Below, in pieces: positions 9,235 through 18,788 of a stretch of 64,000 nucleotides of DNA. The stretch is from JAOAPG01 sp963791575 (GTDB taxonomy: Bacteria > Acidobacteriota > Terriglobia > Terriglobales > Acidobacteriaceae). The notes under the pieces were generated by a model, which ran no database searches, was not told the DNA's origin, and saw only the letters and a program-made list of their open reading frames with translations. The DNA lies in NCBI GenBank assembly GCA_963791575.1, contig CAWBSY010000009.1, forward strand, positions 1 through 64,000, in the 5' to 3' direction. Every line of letters begins with the position of its first letter. The first letter of the stretch is position 1. Both the position numbers and the translations under genes were made by a program.

Positions 9235-10624
9235 ATGTCTACTACTCAACTCGAAACTGGAAACCAGAAAATCGCAACTGACTTAAAAGAGCTTGCCCAG
9301 GATATCGTCCGCCAAGCCGTTGCTGGCGGTGCGAGTGCGGCAGAGTGCGTCATTCGCGAAGGTGATGAATTTTCTACGCTCGTTCGTCTAGGCCAGGTTG
9401 AAACGCTAAAGGAATCGGGCTCGAAATCCGTTGGAGTTCGCGTGTTTAACGGCCGTCGTGCCGCTAGCACTTACTCCAGCGATTTTTCACGCGCGGGTCT
9501 CGACCGTATGGTGAAGTCTGCGCTGGAGCTTTCGAAAATCACATCGGAAGATCCTTTTGCCGGAATTCCAGAGCCCGGCCAATTGGGCTCCATTTCTGGC
9601 GACCTCGATCTTTATTCACGCGGACGTCTATTCGCTTCCGGGCGAAGAGCGCATCAGCTATGCTCGTCGCGCCGAAAAAGCTGCACTCGACTCCGATCCG
9701 CGAATCAAGAATTCTGAAGGCGGTTCATTCGACGCCGCGACTGGTCACAAGATTATGGCCAACTCACACGGCTTCGTGGGCGAATATAGACGTTCTTATT
9801 GTTCGATCTCTGCTGTTCCAATAGCGCAGACCGATGACGGTGGCATGCAGCGCGACTACTGGTTCTCCGTTTCGCGCAACTTGAAGCAACTGGAATCTCC
9901 GGAGCAGGTAGGAAGAATTGCTGCTCAGCGAACATTGCGGAGACTGGGCGGACGAAAAGTAAAAACGGCGCGGGTGCCGGTCGTGTTCGATCCGCTCGTC
10001 GCAAACTCAATTCTCGGTCACATCTTCGAGGGAGTCGAGGGAGACTCCGTCTATCGCGGCGCTTCGTTTCTGGCCGGAAAACTAGGTCAGAAAATTGCCG
10101 CTGATCAGGTCACGGTCATCGACGATGGAACCATCAAGGGCGGCTTCGGCACCAGTCCGTTCGATGGCGAAGGCGTTCCGACCCGACGCACGCTGGTGAT
10201 CGAAAATGGCGTGCTTAAGTCGTACTTGTTGAACACTTACACTGCGAAGAAACTCGGACTGCAAACTACCGCGAATGCTTCGAGGGGATTGGCGGGTACT
10301 CCGGGGATCGGTCCCGGCAACTATTTTCTGCAGCCGGGAACCAAAACGCCGCAGCAAATTATTTCCGAAATCAAAGAAGGTCTGTACGTAACGGAATTTC
10401 TCGGTCACGGGGCGAATCTCGTAACCGGCGACTACTCTCGCGGTGCTTCGGGCCTTTGGATTTCCGGCGGTGAACTCACATATCCGGTCGAAGAGATCAC
10501 CGTCGCGGGAAATCTGAAAGAAATGTTCTTCAATATCTCTGAGATCGCAAATGATCTGGAATTTCGCGGTGCGATAGCGTCGCCCACGATTCGAATTGAC
10601 GGCCTGCTGGTTGGCGGCGAGTAA
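9235..10624 (+). CDS. pmbA: PmbA/TldE family protein (one frameshift)
   Basis: PmbA (TldE) is the non-metal-binding partner of TldD. The first 128 residues are in one frame (LAQDIVRQAVAGGASAAECV). The remainder, from ADVYSLPGEERISYARRAEK to the stop at 10624, is in the next. One extra base near 9619 joins them cleanly as GDLDLYS then ADVYSLPGE. The C-terminal domain is complete (FLGHGANLVTGDYSRGASG, then RIDGLLVGGE), and no HExxxH is present, as expected for TldE. It lies directly after tldD. The break is probably a consensus error, because both halves are well conserved. Confidence 0.9.
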
Positions 10625-10656
10625 AGAAGTACTGCTGCGAATAGTACAATCTTTGC

Positions 10657-11158
10657 ATGACCGATGGCCCAATCGAACCATCTTCGCTGAGCGATGAACG
10701 CGATTGGCGTCCAGTGATCATCGGAGTTGTGGTAGTTGTTGTCGTGGTAGTTGCGATCGCATTCCTGCTGCGCTCTCATCCGCAAGCAGCTCCCGCGCCG
10801 GATCCTTACGCTGCCTAATCTTAAAATCTCTGACCTTAAGATGAGCCAGGCAGAGAATTTCGTTGGCGCGAGCGTTACCTACATCGACGGGACGATTAGT
10901 AATAACGGACCGAAGACCGTGACGCACGCCACGGTGCATGTGACATTCAAGAACTCACTTGATCAGGTCGTGCAGAGCGAAGATCTCCCTATTCAGGTCT
11001 TGCAAACCACCGGCCCATATCCCGATACGGTCGATCTCAAGGCTGCGCCGCTCGCGCCTGGACAGAGCAAGCCATTCCGGCTGACATTTGAGCATGTGAG
11101 CGATGACTGGAACCACGCCTACCCAGAAGTGAAGATCATGGATGTTACTACGAAGTAG
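10657..11158 (+). CDS. Membrane-anchored FxLYD/DUF2393-like protein (one frameshift)
   Basis: The first 54 codons from ATG 10657 encode a short cytoplasmic head, a valine-rich membrane helix (RPVIIGVVVVVVVVVAIAFL) and a Pro/Ala linker ending DPYAA. One extra base near 10817 then shifts the frame into NLKISDLKMSQAENFVGASV, a beta-sandwich domain with TISNNGPKTVTHATVHVTFK. That pattern resembles FxLYD or DUF2393 proteins that sit outside the inner membrane (family name recalled, not verified). It follows pmbA by 32 bases and may be cotranscribed. Role is unknown. Confidence 0.75.
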
Positions 11159-11183
11159 CGCGGACCAAAAGGGTCTGCTTGCG

Positions 11184-13283
11184 TCAACTAATCACAACAG
11201 CAGCTTGTTCTCGGCGCTTCCCTTGGATTTCGATGTAGATGTTCACGAGCGAAACCGCAGCGGGCGTGACTCCAGGAATGCTCGAAGCGTGGGCGATCGT
11301 CCGTGGTCTAATCTTCAACAGCTTCTCTTGCATTTCGCGGGATAATCCGCTCACGGAGCGGTAATCAAACCACTCAGGAATCGGTCGCTGCTCGGCCTTC
11401 TTCAGCCGATCGATAGCGCGCTGCTGTTGCGACAAGTAGCCTTCATATTTGATTTCCGTTTCCACGGACTTGAGTTCGTTCCTTACTTCGGAAGTGAGAA
11501 CTGTCGCTGATTCACACTTGTTTCCACGATTCTCAAAGAACTCAGGCTCGAGATTCCAAAGTATCTCAGCGAAATTCTCGACGATAATTTCAGGGCGCTT
11601 TAGTAGCTGGGCGCAAGTCTGTCCGGCAGCACTCGACAGATCAATCCGGTTTCCCTCGTCCTCTGATGTAGAGACGGGCGTCTTGCCCGTCCGGCTACCC
11701 GCTCGTATCGCACTAATCTTCTCCAACATGCCAGGTGTTAGCCGTGTTGTCTCCAACAAACGCTTCACTGACTGCAAACGCTCTTGCTTAGCCAGAAACT
11801 CAGCCCATGCGGTATCGGAAATCAAGCCCACCCTCCGACCATGAGGCGTCAGTCGCCGGTCCGCATTGTCAATCCGCAGGTGCAGCCGGAACTCCGCCCG
11901 CGAAGTGAACATGCGGTACGGCTCGTTCGTTCCCTTGGAAATGAGGTCATCAATCAGGATCGACGTGTACCCTTCGGTCCGATCCAAAATCAGCGGCGGT
12001 TCGTTCTTTACCTTCAAACCTGCGTTGATGCCCGCCATCAATCCCTGGCAAGCCGCTTCTTCGTACCCGCTGGTGCCGTTGATCTGTCCTGCGAGAAAGA
12101 GGCCAGCGATTTTCTTCGTCTCAAGCGTTCGCTCGAGTTCAGTCGGATCAATCGAGTCGTACTCAATCGCATATCCCGGACGCAGCATGTCGGCGGTCTC
12201 TAACCCAGGAATCGATTTCAAAATCGCGAGCTGCACCTCGACCGGCAGCGAGGTGCTCATGCCATTTACGTAGATCTCATGTGTGTTCAGCCCCTCGGGT
12301 TCGAGGAACAACTGATGAGTCGTCTTGTCTGGAAATTTGACAATCTTGTCTTCAATCGACGGACAATAGCGAGGCCCAATCGATTGAATCTGTCCGCTGT
12401 ACATCGGAGAGCGATGCACGTTCTCGCGAATAATCCGCTGCGTCTCCGGCGTAGTCCATGCAATGTAGCAGGGCACTTGCGAATCGTGATGTGCGACGCG
12501 CTTGGTGCGAAAACTGAACGGTGTCGGATCGATATCGCCGGGCTGCACTTCGAAGCGCGACCAGTCGATCGTTCGACCATCGAGTCGCGGAGGCGTTCCC
12601 GTCTTGAGCCGGCATCCGCGCAGCCCAAGTTGCTTGAGAGCTTCGCCGAGAAGTACAGCCGCAGGTTCACCTGAGCGTCCTGCCGGATACTGTTGCTCGC
12701 CGCAATGAATTAGTCCATTGAGAAAAGTCCCAGTTGTGATGATGACAGCAGAAGCCCCGACAGTGCGGCCATCGCGAAGCTTGATGCCGCGAACAATTCG
12801 GCCGTTGGTCGTCGGTCCTTGGTCGTGGGCAATACCGATAGTGTCAGCGCCGTCACCCAACGACGAACGACCACCGGCCAACGACTCTTCCACAATCAAT
12901 TCCGCCACTTCCGCCTGCTTGATCTTCAAATTCGGCTGCGATTCAAGCACCTCACGCATTTTGAGCCGATAAGCTTGCTTATCGCATTGCGCTCGAGGAG
13001 ACCACACTGCCGGGCCGCGCGACGTATTCAGCAGGCGGAATTGGATTCCGACCGCATCGGTCATTTCGCCCATGATGCCGCCCAAAGCGTCGACTTCGCG
13101 CACAAGATGTCCTTTGGCAATTCCCCCAATAGCAGGATTGCAAGACATCTGCGCGATAAGGTCGACATTCAGCGTGTAGAGAGCAGTCTTTAGGCCCATG
13201 CGGGCGGCAGCCATAGCGGCTTCGCATCCGGCATGACCAGCGCCAACCACGACAACATCGAAATTTTCAGTGAACTGGGGCAT
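11184..13283 (-). CDS. mnmG: tRNA uridine-5-carboxymethylaminomethyl synthesis enzyme MnmG (GidA), with two in-frame insertions
   Basis: MnmG, with MnmE, installs the cmnm5 or nm5 group on wobble uridine 34 of several tRNAs, using FAD. The FAD-binding motif VVVGAGHAGCEAA is at residues 11-23; TSRGPAVWSPRAQCDKQAY and QINGTSGYEEAACQGLMAG are diagnostic. The protein is 699 residues against about 630 in most bacteria. Two extra segments explain most of this: about residues 133-161 (DNA 12801-12887, an imperfect inverted repeat) and about 527-540 (DNA 11669-11696, a family B palindromic element). Both keep the frame. The gene stands alone, not beside rsmG as in many genomes. Confidence 0.98.
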   Translation of the reverse strand: MPQFTENFDVVVVGAGHAGCEAAMAAARMGLKTALYTLNVDLIAQMSCNPAIGGIAKGHLVREVDALGGIMGEMTDAVGIQFRLLNTSRGPAVWSPRAQCDKQAYRLKMREVLESQPNLKIKQAEVAELIVEESLAGGRSSLGDGADTIGIAHDQGPTTNGRIVRGIKLRDGRTVGASAVIITTGTFLNGLIHCGEQQYPAGRSGEPAAVLLGEALKQLGLRGCRLKTGTPPRLDGRTIDWSRFEVQPGDIDPTPFSFRTKRVAHHDSQVPCYIAWTTPETQRIIRENVHRSPMYSGQIQSIGPRYCPSIEDKIVKFPDKTTHQLFLEPEGLNTHEIYVNGMSTSLPVEVQLAILKSIPGLETADMLRPGYAIEYDSIDPTELERTLETKKIAGLFLAGQINGTSGYEEAACQGLMAGINAGLKVKNEPPLILDRTEGYTSILIDDLISKGTNEPYRMFTSRAEFRLHLRIDNADRRLTPHGRRVGLISDTAWAEFLAKQERLQSVKRLLETTRLTPGMLEKISAIRAGSRTGKTPVSTSEDEGNRIDLSSAAGQTCAQLLKRPEIIVENFAEILWNLEPEFFENRGNKCESATVLTSEVRNELKSVETEIKYEGYLSQQQRAIDRLKKAEQRPIPEWFDYRSVSGLSREMQEKLLKIRPRTIAHASSIPGVTPAAVSLVNIYIEIQGKRREQAAVVIS
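11669..11696 (+). repeat. Palindromic element B1, inside mnmG
   Basis: TAGAGACGGGCGTCTTGCCCGTCC forms the hairpin GACGGGC / GCCCGTC. It is read in reverse by mnmG as SRTGKTPVST, at a place where MnmG homologues normally have no such segment. Confidence 0.7.
12801..12887 (-). repeat. Imperfect inverted repeat inside mnmG (type C)
   Basis: The left arm GTTGGTCGTCGGTCCTTGG and the right arm, read in reverse complement as GTTGGCCGGTGGTCGTTCG, match at about 18 of 23 positions over the full arms. They surround about 32 bases. The segment encodes 29 extra residues in the MnmG FAD domain. Confidence 0.6.
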
Positions 13284-13344
13284 TAAATTTTTAGTCTTGA
13301 AGCTGGGGAAACGTAAGCTTCATTCTAGCAATATGGCGAGAAAT

Positions 13345-13491
13345 ACGTAGGGACAGCCACCTCGGCTGTCCAGTCGAGCGGTGCTCGACTAGGTCCTTCT
13401 CTGTGCCGTCTCCGGTCTGGAGTCTTGCTGAATGAAATCTAATACCGCTGAGCTTGCTCAGCCGGACAGCCGAAGGCGGCTGTCCCTACGA
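13345..13491. repeat. Head-to-head pair of family A elements (A2 plus, A3 minus)
   Basis: A2 (13345-13392) carries hairpin GGACAGCC/GGCTGTCC and GTCGAGC-GGT-GCTCGAC. A3 (13447-13490) is the reverse orientation with second hairpin GCTGAGC-TT-GCTCAGC. About 54 bases separate them. This REPIN-like pair lies in the 227-bp gap between mnmG and the IPT protein gene. Confidence 0.85.
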
Positions 13492-13510
13492 GTTGATGCG
13501 GAACGATAAT

Positions 13511-14438
13511 TTAAAACTGCACTCCACCAACATCCGTAAATATCGGTTCCTGCCATTCCGGCGAAGGAAAATACCAGCCACTGGCGCCTGCTTCGTGATT
13601 ATTTCCACCTGAGCCGAAAGGAACAGTCGCCGAACGCCAGTAATCCATGCCCATTTGCAACAATGCCCCCGGCGAAGATTTTCACGCGTGCTGTTACCCT
13701 GCACCCTTCCAGCTTTCCCGCAGGTAGACTGGCCCGGGAAGACGCGCTCCAAAAATGCCAGACACGGTCTGTGCGGGATCCTACGCGCAGAACCGTAGCA
13801 TGATCCTCCTCGTTATAGGTCATTGGCATATCTTCGTGTTGATCCGTACCGAACCAGGGCTGCCTGCGATACAGCCCTCCTCGCACCTTTCCAGCGTCAT
13901 CATTGAGTACAATATCTTTTCCATCGATTCTGCAGGTTAATTTAGTCGAAGCGATCCGTACCTCTGCTGCCTCGTATCCGGCAACACGAACATCGGCAAT
14001 GGCAATTCCCCACAGTAAAGGTGAATGGAAATCGATGGGCGGCGGTACGGGATTGATATATCCCGCTTTGTAACTCACTTCCTCGGGAATTCTCGGATCG
14101 TTATCAACCAAAAATAGCGCCGGGCTTTCGATTCGGCCTCTCGGACCCACCACCGCAATCTTTGACGTAGAACTGCGATGAGGAACGATGGCGACAATCT
14201 TCTCCGCCGAAACAATCTTGAAAGTGCTAGGCGTGCTTCCGAACAGGACAGCGGAAACGCCCTGCAGGCCACTACCAACTATTTGGACGCGTGTGCCCTC
14301 AGGGCCTCTTGTGGGAGAAATGGCGGAGATTGCGGGAACATTTGACTGGGCGTGTGCTGGTGCCGGGATAATCAGAAGTCCAATCAAAACTGGTATCGCC
14401 CAGGCTGCTAAGCGGCTTGCGTGGCCCTTCCTCGTCAT
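13511..14438 (-). CDS. Secreted IPT/TIG-domain protein (one frameshift)
   Basis: A signal peptide is clear (basic start, AAWAIPVLIGLLIIP core, AHAQS cleavage region). An IPT/TIG immunoglobulin-like domain follows (PAISAISPTRGPEGTRVQIV, GSGLQGVSAVLFGSTPSTF). The rest is an uncharacterised beta-rich domain of about 200 residues. Near 13675 one base shifts the frame: after TARVKI the natural continuation is SPGALLQMGMDYWRS, ending ...FTDVGGVQF with a stop at 13511-13513. The protein is likely exported and may bind other proteins or carbohydrate; no enzyme motif is visible. It stands alone, with the palindrome pair downstream. Confidence 0.75.
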
Positions 14439-14568
14439 TCGCGAATTTTATTGAATTCAAACCGTTTGCAAGGTGATGCTCGTCACAGCTCCAAAAAGAA
14501 ATCGCCCTAGTTGTCACATTCTTTCCGCGCTCGTATATTGGTGTCTTAACCGAAAGGAAAAACAGCAC

Positions 14569-15271
14569 ATGACCTCGAATGAATTCTTCGAGCACCTCGA
14601 TTCACGAATCGCGAAATACGATCTACTCTGCCATCCGTTTTACAAAGCCTGGTCTGCCGGTGAGTTGACGCGTGACGATCTCCGCGAATATGCGCGCGAC
14701 TACTATCATCATGTCGAGGCGTTTCCTGATTACTTGGCCGAGTTTGGTATTCGCCTCGATGAAGGCGAACTGCGCCAGGCCGTTTTGGCTAATCTTGCCG
14801 ATGAAAAAGGACTGGCAGACGATTCCAGTGAAGCCACAGGACCACATTCCGAGTTATGGCTAGACTTCGTTGAAGGTATGGGTGGTGATCGCGACCTGCA
14901 TGCCCACAAGCCCATAACGGAAGTTGCCGAATTGACTCGTTCCTTCCACCGCGTTGCCAGTGAAGGGACGCCAGAAGAAGCGCTCGCCGCCTTCTATGCC
15001 TATGAATCGCAAGTCCCACGCATAGCCAAGGAAAAAGCCGAACGGATTGCAGAACATGTACGGCGTGGACGAGAAAACTCGCGGCTACTTTACGTTGCAC
15101 ACCACTGCAGACATATACCACTCACTGCTCTGGCGTCAGCAACTAGGAAAGCGCATCGAAGCCAATCGCGAAACAGCGGAAAAAGCGCTGGCAGCAGGCG
15201 AGAATGCCGCCAAAGCGTTGTGGCGAGCTCTGGATGGAATCGAAGCGCGACGGATGCTACAAGCCGCGTAG
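14569..15271 (+). CDS. CADD/TenA-like haem-oxygenase-fold protein, putative folate metabolism (one frameshift)
   Basis: It has the helical haem-oxygenase/TenA fold pattern: NEFFEHLDSRIAKYDLLCHP, then FYKAWSAGELTRDDLREYAR and DYYHHVEAFP. The histidine and glutamate spacing fits the di-metal CADD family, whose Chlamydia member takes part in para-aminobenzoate synthesis for folate. Assignment to CADD rather than general TenA/PqqC is by recall of the DYYHHVEAFP region. Start ATG 14569 has AGGAAA upstream. The frame is lost by one extra base around 15050; the conserved end (MYGVDEKTRGYFTLHTTAD to ARRMLQAA) is in the next frame, stop at 15271. A terminator follows at 15301. Confidence 0.8.
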
Positions 15272-15300
15272 ATCTGATTAGAGATCGAATTTTCGTGACA

Positions 15301-15337
15301 GAGCCAGTGATTCCAAAGTCATTGGCTCATTCTTTTT
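15301..15337 (+). terminator. Rho-independent terminator after the CADD gene
   Basis: Stem GAGCCAGTGA / TCATTGGCTC (one mismatch) with an 8-base loop, followed by TTCTTTTT. Confidence 0.8.
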
Positions 15338-15376
15338 GGCGGCTACTACGTCTACTAGATTACCAAGGCGAGCTCA

Positions 15377-16213
15377 ATGATCGATATCCAGCAACAGGAA
15401 AGCCTGGCGCAAAAGCTTAGATCTCTTCATCACGACCCCAAAATTCTGCTGCTTCCGAATGTCTGGGATGTCGCCAGTGCCCGTGTCGTTGTAGAAGCCG
15501 GTTTCGACGCCATCGCAACCACCAGTGCCGGAATAGCTTTTACTCTGGGCTATCCAGACGGCCAGAAGATCGCACGCGAGGAAATGTTGGAAGTTGTGGC
15601 GCGGATCGCGTCTGCGGTGAAGGTCCCAGTAACAGCTGATGTCGAGGCAGGATATGGAAACGGTCCTGAAGATGCTGCTGAAACGACGCGAGGAGTAATC
15701 GAAGCTGGCGCCGTTGGCATGAATCTCGAAGATGCGACGAATGATCCGCAAAATCCGCTGGTGCCGCTCTCGCTGCAATTGGAAAAGATTGCAGCGGTTC
15801 GCGAACAAGCGACTTCATCGAAGGTATCGGTGTTGTTGAACGCTCGCACTGACACTTATCTTTTGCAAGTAGGACCTACAGAGAAGCGCTATGACGAAAC
15901 TTTGCGACGTTTGACCGCTTTTCGAGACAGCGGCGCGGACTGCCTCTTTGTACCGGGATTAAGCGACGCAGCAACTATCCGCCGTCTTGTTGCCGACCTA
16001 AGTTGTCCGCTGAATATTCTGGCTGGGCCGGGGTCTCCCTCCGTCCCTGAGCTGGAGAAATTGGGGGTGGCGCGTGTAAGTCTGGGCTCAGGTCCTATGC
16101 GAGCGACATTGGGAGTGGTCCAGAGAATCGCGCGGGAGCTCAAGAGCAGCGGCACATATGGTGCACTCGAAGACTCAATACCTTATGAAGACATAAACCG
16201 CCTGCTGGGATGA
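15377..16213 (+). CDS. Isocitrate lyase/PEP mutase family protein
   Basis: A 278-residue TIM-barrel enzyme of the PEP mutase/isocitrate lyase superfamily. Supporting motifs are LLLPNVWDVASARVVVEAGF, the metal-binding DVEAGYG (TADVEAGYGNGPEDAA), VGMNLEDAT, and LLNARTDTYLL. Subfamily members act as oxaloacetate decarboxylases, 2,3-dimethylmalate lyases or carboxyphosphonoenolpyruvate-type C-C lyases. The KKCGH lyase motif of true isocitrate lyase is absent, so the substrate stays open. The gene is complete, starts after an isolated terminator and is 24 bases upstream of tilS, with which it may be cotranscribed. Confidence 0.9.
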   Translation: MIDIQQQESLAQKLRSLHHDPKILLLPNVWDVASARVVVEAGFDAIATTSAGIAFTLGYPDGQKIAREEMLEVVARIASAVKVPVTADVEAGYGNGPEDAAETTRGVIEAGAVGMNLEDATNDPQNPLVPLSLQLEKIAAVREQATSSKVSVLLNARTDTYLLQVGPTEKRYDETLRRLTAFRDSGADCLFVPGLSDAATIRRLVADLSCPLNILAGPGSPSVPELEKLGVARVSLGSGPMRATLGVVQRIARELKSSGTYGALEDSIPYEDINRLLG

Positions 16214-16237
16214 TCTGAGTGCCCTCGCCTTTCCAAG

Positions 16238-17701
16238 TTGTACTATGTTCCGGTGCACGAGCTGCCCCAGGCTGTTCTGAACTACATCCAAAAGCACGAT
16301 CTCTTGAAACCCGGAGACCGCGTCGGCGTAGCTGTTTCCGGAGGCGCCGATTCAGTCGCTCTGCTCCGATTGCTGCTGGAGCTTCGGCAAGATCTGGGCC
16401 TAGTTCTCTCGACAGTCCACCTCAATCACCAACTACGGGGAGTCGAATCTAATGCTGATCAGCAATTCGTCTCCGAATTGGCAGCTCGGCATGGACTCGA
16501 GTTACATTGCGAAGCTCGCAACGTGCCCGAACATGCGAGAGAAAATGGCCTCAGCCTCGAAACCGCAGCCCGCGAAGTGCGTTACGAATATTTCGACAGC
16601 TTGTTAAGTACTGGCAAGGTGAACCGCATCGCGACTGGGCATACCTTGGACGACCAGGGGGAGACCGTTCTGATGAGGCTTATCCGCGGTACCGGACTGC
16701 GGGGGCTCGGCGGCATCCAGCCGAAGCTTTTAGTGAAGAAAGAAGACCAGATCTGCGGCACAATCGTTCGGCCACTTCTAAAAACGCGCCATGCCGAACT
16801 CGAAACGTTCCTGGCTGCGCGCGGCCAGGGATGGAGACAAGACGCCACTAACAGCGACCTTCATCACACGCGAAATCGAATCCGTCATGTTCTCGTGCCA
16901 TTACTTGAGCGCGAATTTAATCCGGCAGTGACCGAGGGTTTGGACGAACTCTCGGAAATCGCGCGAGCTGAAGAAGAGTTCTGGGAGCAGGAATGTGCCG
17001 AATTAGAAGAGAAGATTTTCCGGAGCGACACAGAGCCGTACGTTTCTTGCCTTGACCTAAAATTGTTCAAAGCTCAACCGCTAGCGGTGCGGCGCCGATT
17101 ACTGCACCATTGGGGTCGGACCAGCCAACCGAGTTTGAATCTGGAATTTAAGCATATCGATCAAATTCTCGAACTGGCCAGCGCTGAATTGAGGAGCAAA
17201 AAGCGGTTAGAGCTACCTGATGGCTGGAAAGTGGTTCGTCGGGCCGATCACCTGCAATTCATTCCGCCTGATTCAGCGCCTGCGGACAGCGCTCCCACAG
17301 ACTACGAGTATCGTCTTCACGTACCGGGTCGCATCGTACTGCATGAGGCCGGCATCACGTTAGAAGCGATTTCGATACCTCATACTTCGTCCGAAAGCTA
17401 TAATCCTGACCAATTGCTCGACCCCGCATTGTTGGACAAAGAACTAATCGTGCGAAATTGGCATCCAGGAGACCGTTTCTGGCCGGCGCATACGAAAGCT
17501 TCGAAGAAGATTAAGGAATTATTGCAGCAGAAGCACATAACCGGATCCCAAAGGAAGCTTTGGCCGGTTGTAACAAATGGAGTGGACATAGTTTGGGTAC
17601 AAGGCTTTGCCCCTTCCCCAAAATTCAAAGCCCGCGCCGATGCTAACGAAGCAGTTCTGATACGCGCGCAGGAGTTAAGTACGCAGGAGTTAGGTGAATG
17701 A
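16238..17701 (+). CDS. tilS: tRNA(Ile)-lysidine synthetase
   Basis: TilS ligates lysine to cytidine 34 of tRNA-Ile(CAU), so that it reads AUA. The PP-loop ATP motif SGGADS is at residues 34-39. HLNHQLRGVESNADQQFV and ATGHTLDDQGETVLMRLIRG follow as in the N-terminal domain, and the C-terminal TilS domain ends with RNWHPGDRFWPAHTKASKKI. Length 487 is normal. The longest start is TTG 16238; GTG 16253 is also possible, and neither has a clear Shine-Dalgarno. Its stop overlaps the ATG of the following ABM-like gene (ATGA). The tilS-hpt-ftsH order is widespread in bacteria. Confidence 0.97.
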   Translation: MYYVPVHELPQAVLNYIQKHDLLKPGDRVGVAVSGGADSVALLRLLLELRQDLGLVLSTVHLNHQLRGVESNADQQFVSELAARHGLELHCEARNVPEHARENGLSLETAAREVRYEYFDSLLSTGKVNRIATGHTLDDQGETVLMRLIRGTGLRGLGGIQPKLLVKKEDQICGTIVRPLLKTRHAELETFLAARGQGWRQDATNSDLHHTRNRIRHVLVPLLEREFNPAVTEGLDELSEIARAEEEFWEQECAELEEKIFRSDTEPYVSCLDLKLFKAQPLAVRRRLLHHWGRTSQPSLNLEFKHIDQILELASAELRSKKRLELPDGWKVVRRADHLQFIPPDSAPADSAPTDYEYRLHVPGRIVLHEAGITLEAISIPHTSSESYNPDQLLDPALLDKELIVRNWHPGDRFWPAHTKASKKIKELLQQKHITGSQRKLWPVVTNGVDIVWVQGFAPSPKFKARADANEAVLIRAQELSTQELGE

Positions 17702-18009
17702 TTGTTCGAGCATGGCGCGGGTGGACAACCTCATCAAACCAGCACGCTTACGTTTCACACTTCCAGCGGAATGTGATTCCGCAGTTGCGCGGCGTCGATG
17801 GTTTTGTTGGTGTCACACTGCTTAAGGAAGTCCAATCCGAGCAAGTCGAGTTTCTTGTCCTAAGCAGGTGGGTTTCGATGGATGCTATCCGGTCCTTTGC
17901 CGGAAAAGACATCACAAGAGCTGTAGTCGAGCCGGAGGCAGTTGCGGTGCTGGTCGATTTTGAAAGAACTGTTCATCATTACGAAATTGTTGAAGAGGTC
18001 GCTGCATAA
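17698..18009 (+). CDS. ABM (antibiotic biosynthesis monooxygenase)-like small protein
   Basis: A 103-residue ferredoxin-like alpha/beta protein. VSHFQRNVIPQLRGVDGFVG and VEFLVLSRWVSMDAIRSFAG match the pattern of the dimeric ABM/stress-response domain, seen in haem-degrading and quinone-oxidising small monooxygenases. No specific substrate residues can be named. The ATG overlaps the tilS stop by four bases, which suggests translational coupling and a place in the tilS-hpt operon, though no functional link to tRNA modification is known. Confidence 0.8.
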   Translation: MIVRAWRGWTTSSNQHAYVSHFQRNVIPQLRGVDGFVGVTLLKEVQSEQVEFLVLSRWVSMDAIRSFAGKDITRAVVEPEAVAVLVDFERTVHHYEIVEEVAA

Positions 18010-18072
18010 GACGTATCTGACGCCAAGGGCAATCGTTTCGAGACCATACACCGCGGAATCTCAGCCGAAACC

Positions 18073-18636
18073 ATGAATCCCGTCTCACAATCCGGGCAAC
18101 TTCGGACCATAATCTCCGCCGACCAGATACAGCGGCGAGTACGCGAGATGGCGCGGCAAATTTCTCACGATTACGCCGGACAAACCGTTCATGCCCTGGC
18201 GCTCCTCGAAAATGGGTTCATTTTTACCGCCGATTTGGTGCGGATCCTTGAGGTCCCGGTGATTTGCCAGTTCATCAAGCCCCGGTATCGAACCCAGCCG
18301 GGGAATGGCGAAGGGGAAACATTGGAGATTTTCTTCAGTCATGAACCTGAGATCCGTGGGCAACATCTTCTGCTGATTGAAGGCTTGGTTCATTCTGGCG
18401 TGACTTCGGAATTCCTAATGAGCGACCTGCGGAGCCGCGGCGCAGCTTCCGTTAAGCTAGCCACCTTACTCGACCGCCAATCCGCCCGCCGGGTTCAGCT
18501 CCAACCCGATTATTTCGGCTTTTTGGTCGACGAATCGTTCCTTGTAGGGTATGGATTGGGGTCGCCGGATCAAACCAATCGCAATCTCCCCTACGTGGCG
18601 GCGGCCCCATCCGGCACTCGTGACTTAAGTCATTGA
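18073..18636 (+). CDS. Hypoxanthine phosphoribosyltransferase-like protein with degenerate PRPP loop
   Basis: The fold is that of HPRT: ISADQIQRRVREMARQISHD, then ALALLENGFIFTADLVRILE (usual form LKGAFIFMADLIR), and the C-terminal VGYGLGSPDQTNRNLPYVA. The PRPP-binding loop, normally VEDIVDTGxT, reads IEGLVHSGVT at residues 102-111, so both acidic residues that hold PRPP and metal and help catalysis are lost. The base-specific K of the C-terminal part is also not evident. The position tilS-hpt-ftsH is the classical hpt position. It may therefore be an inactive homologue kept for binding or regulation; that is an inference. Confidence 0.85.
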   Translation: MNPVSQSGQLRTIISADQIQRRVREMARQISHDYAGQTVHALALLENGFIFTADLVRILEVPVICQFIKPRYRTQPGNGEGETLEIFFSHEPEIRGQHLLLIEGLVHSGVTSEFLMSDLRSRGAASVKLATLLDRQSARRVQLQPDYFGFLVDESFLVGYGLGSPDQTNRNLPYVAAAPSGTRDLSH

Positions 18637-18788
18637 AAGAAGACCGTTCTTTTTTCCACAATCAAGGTTTAGAATGGCAGGGCTGGCATTTTGTCCAATC
18701 CAAATCCCGCGCCGAGCATCTAATTTAGAGAGTAGCTTTGCCTGGCTACGTTTTTTTGGACAAGGTTCTATTTCCTCAGGAGTTTTAG

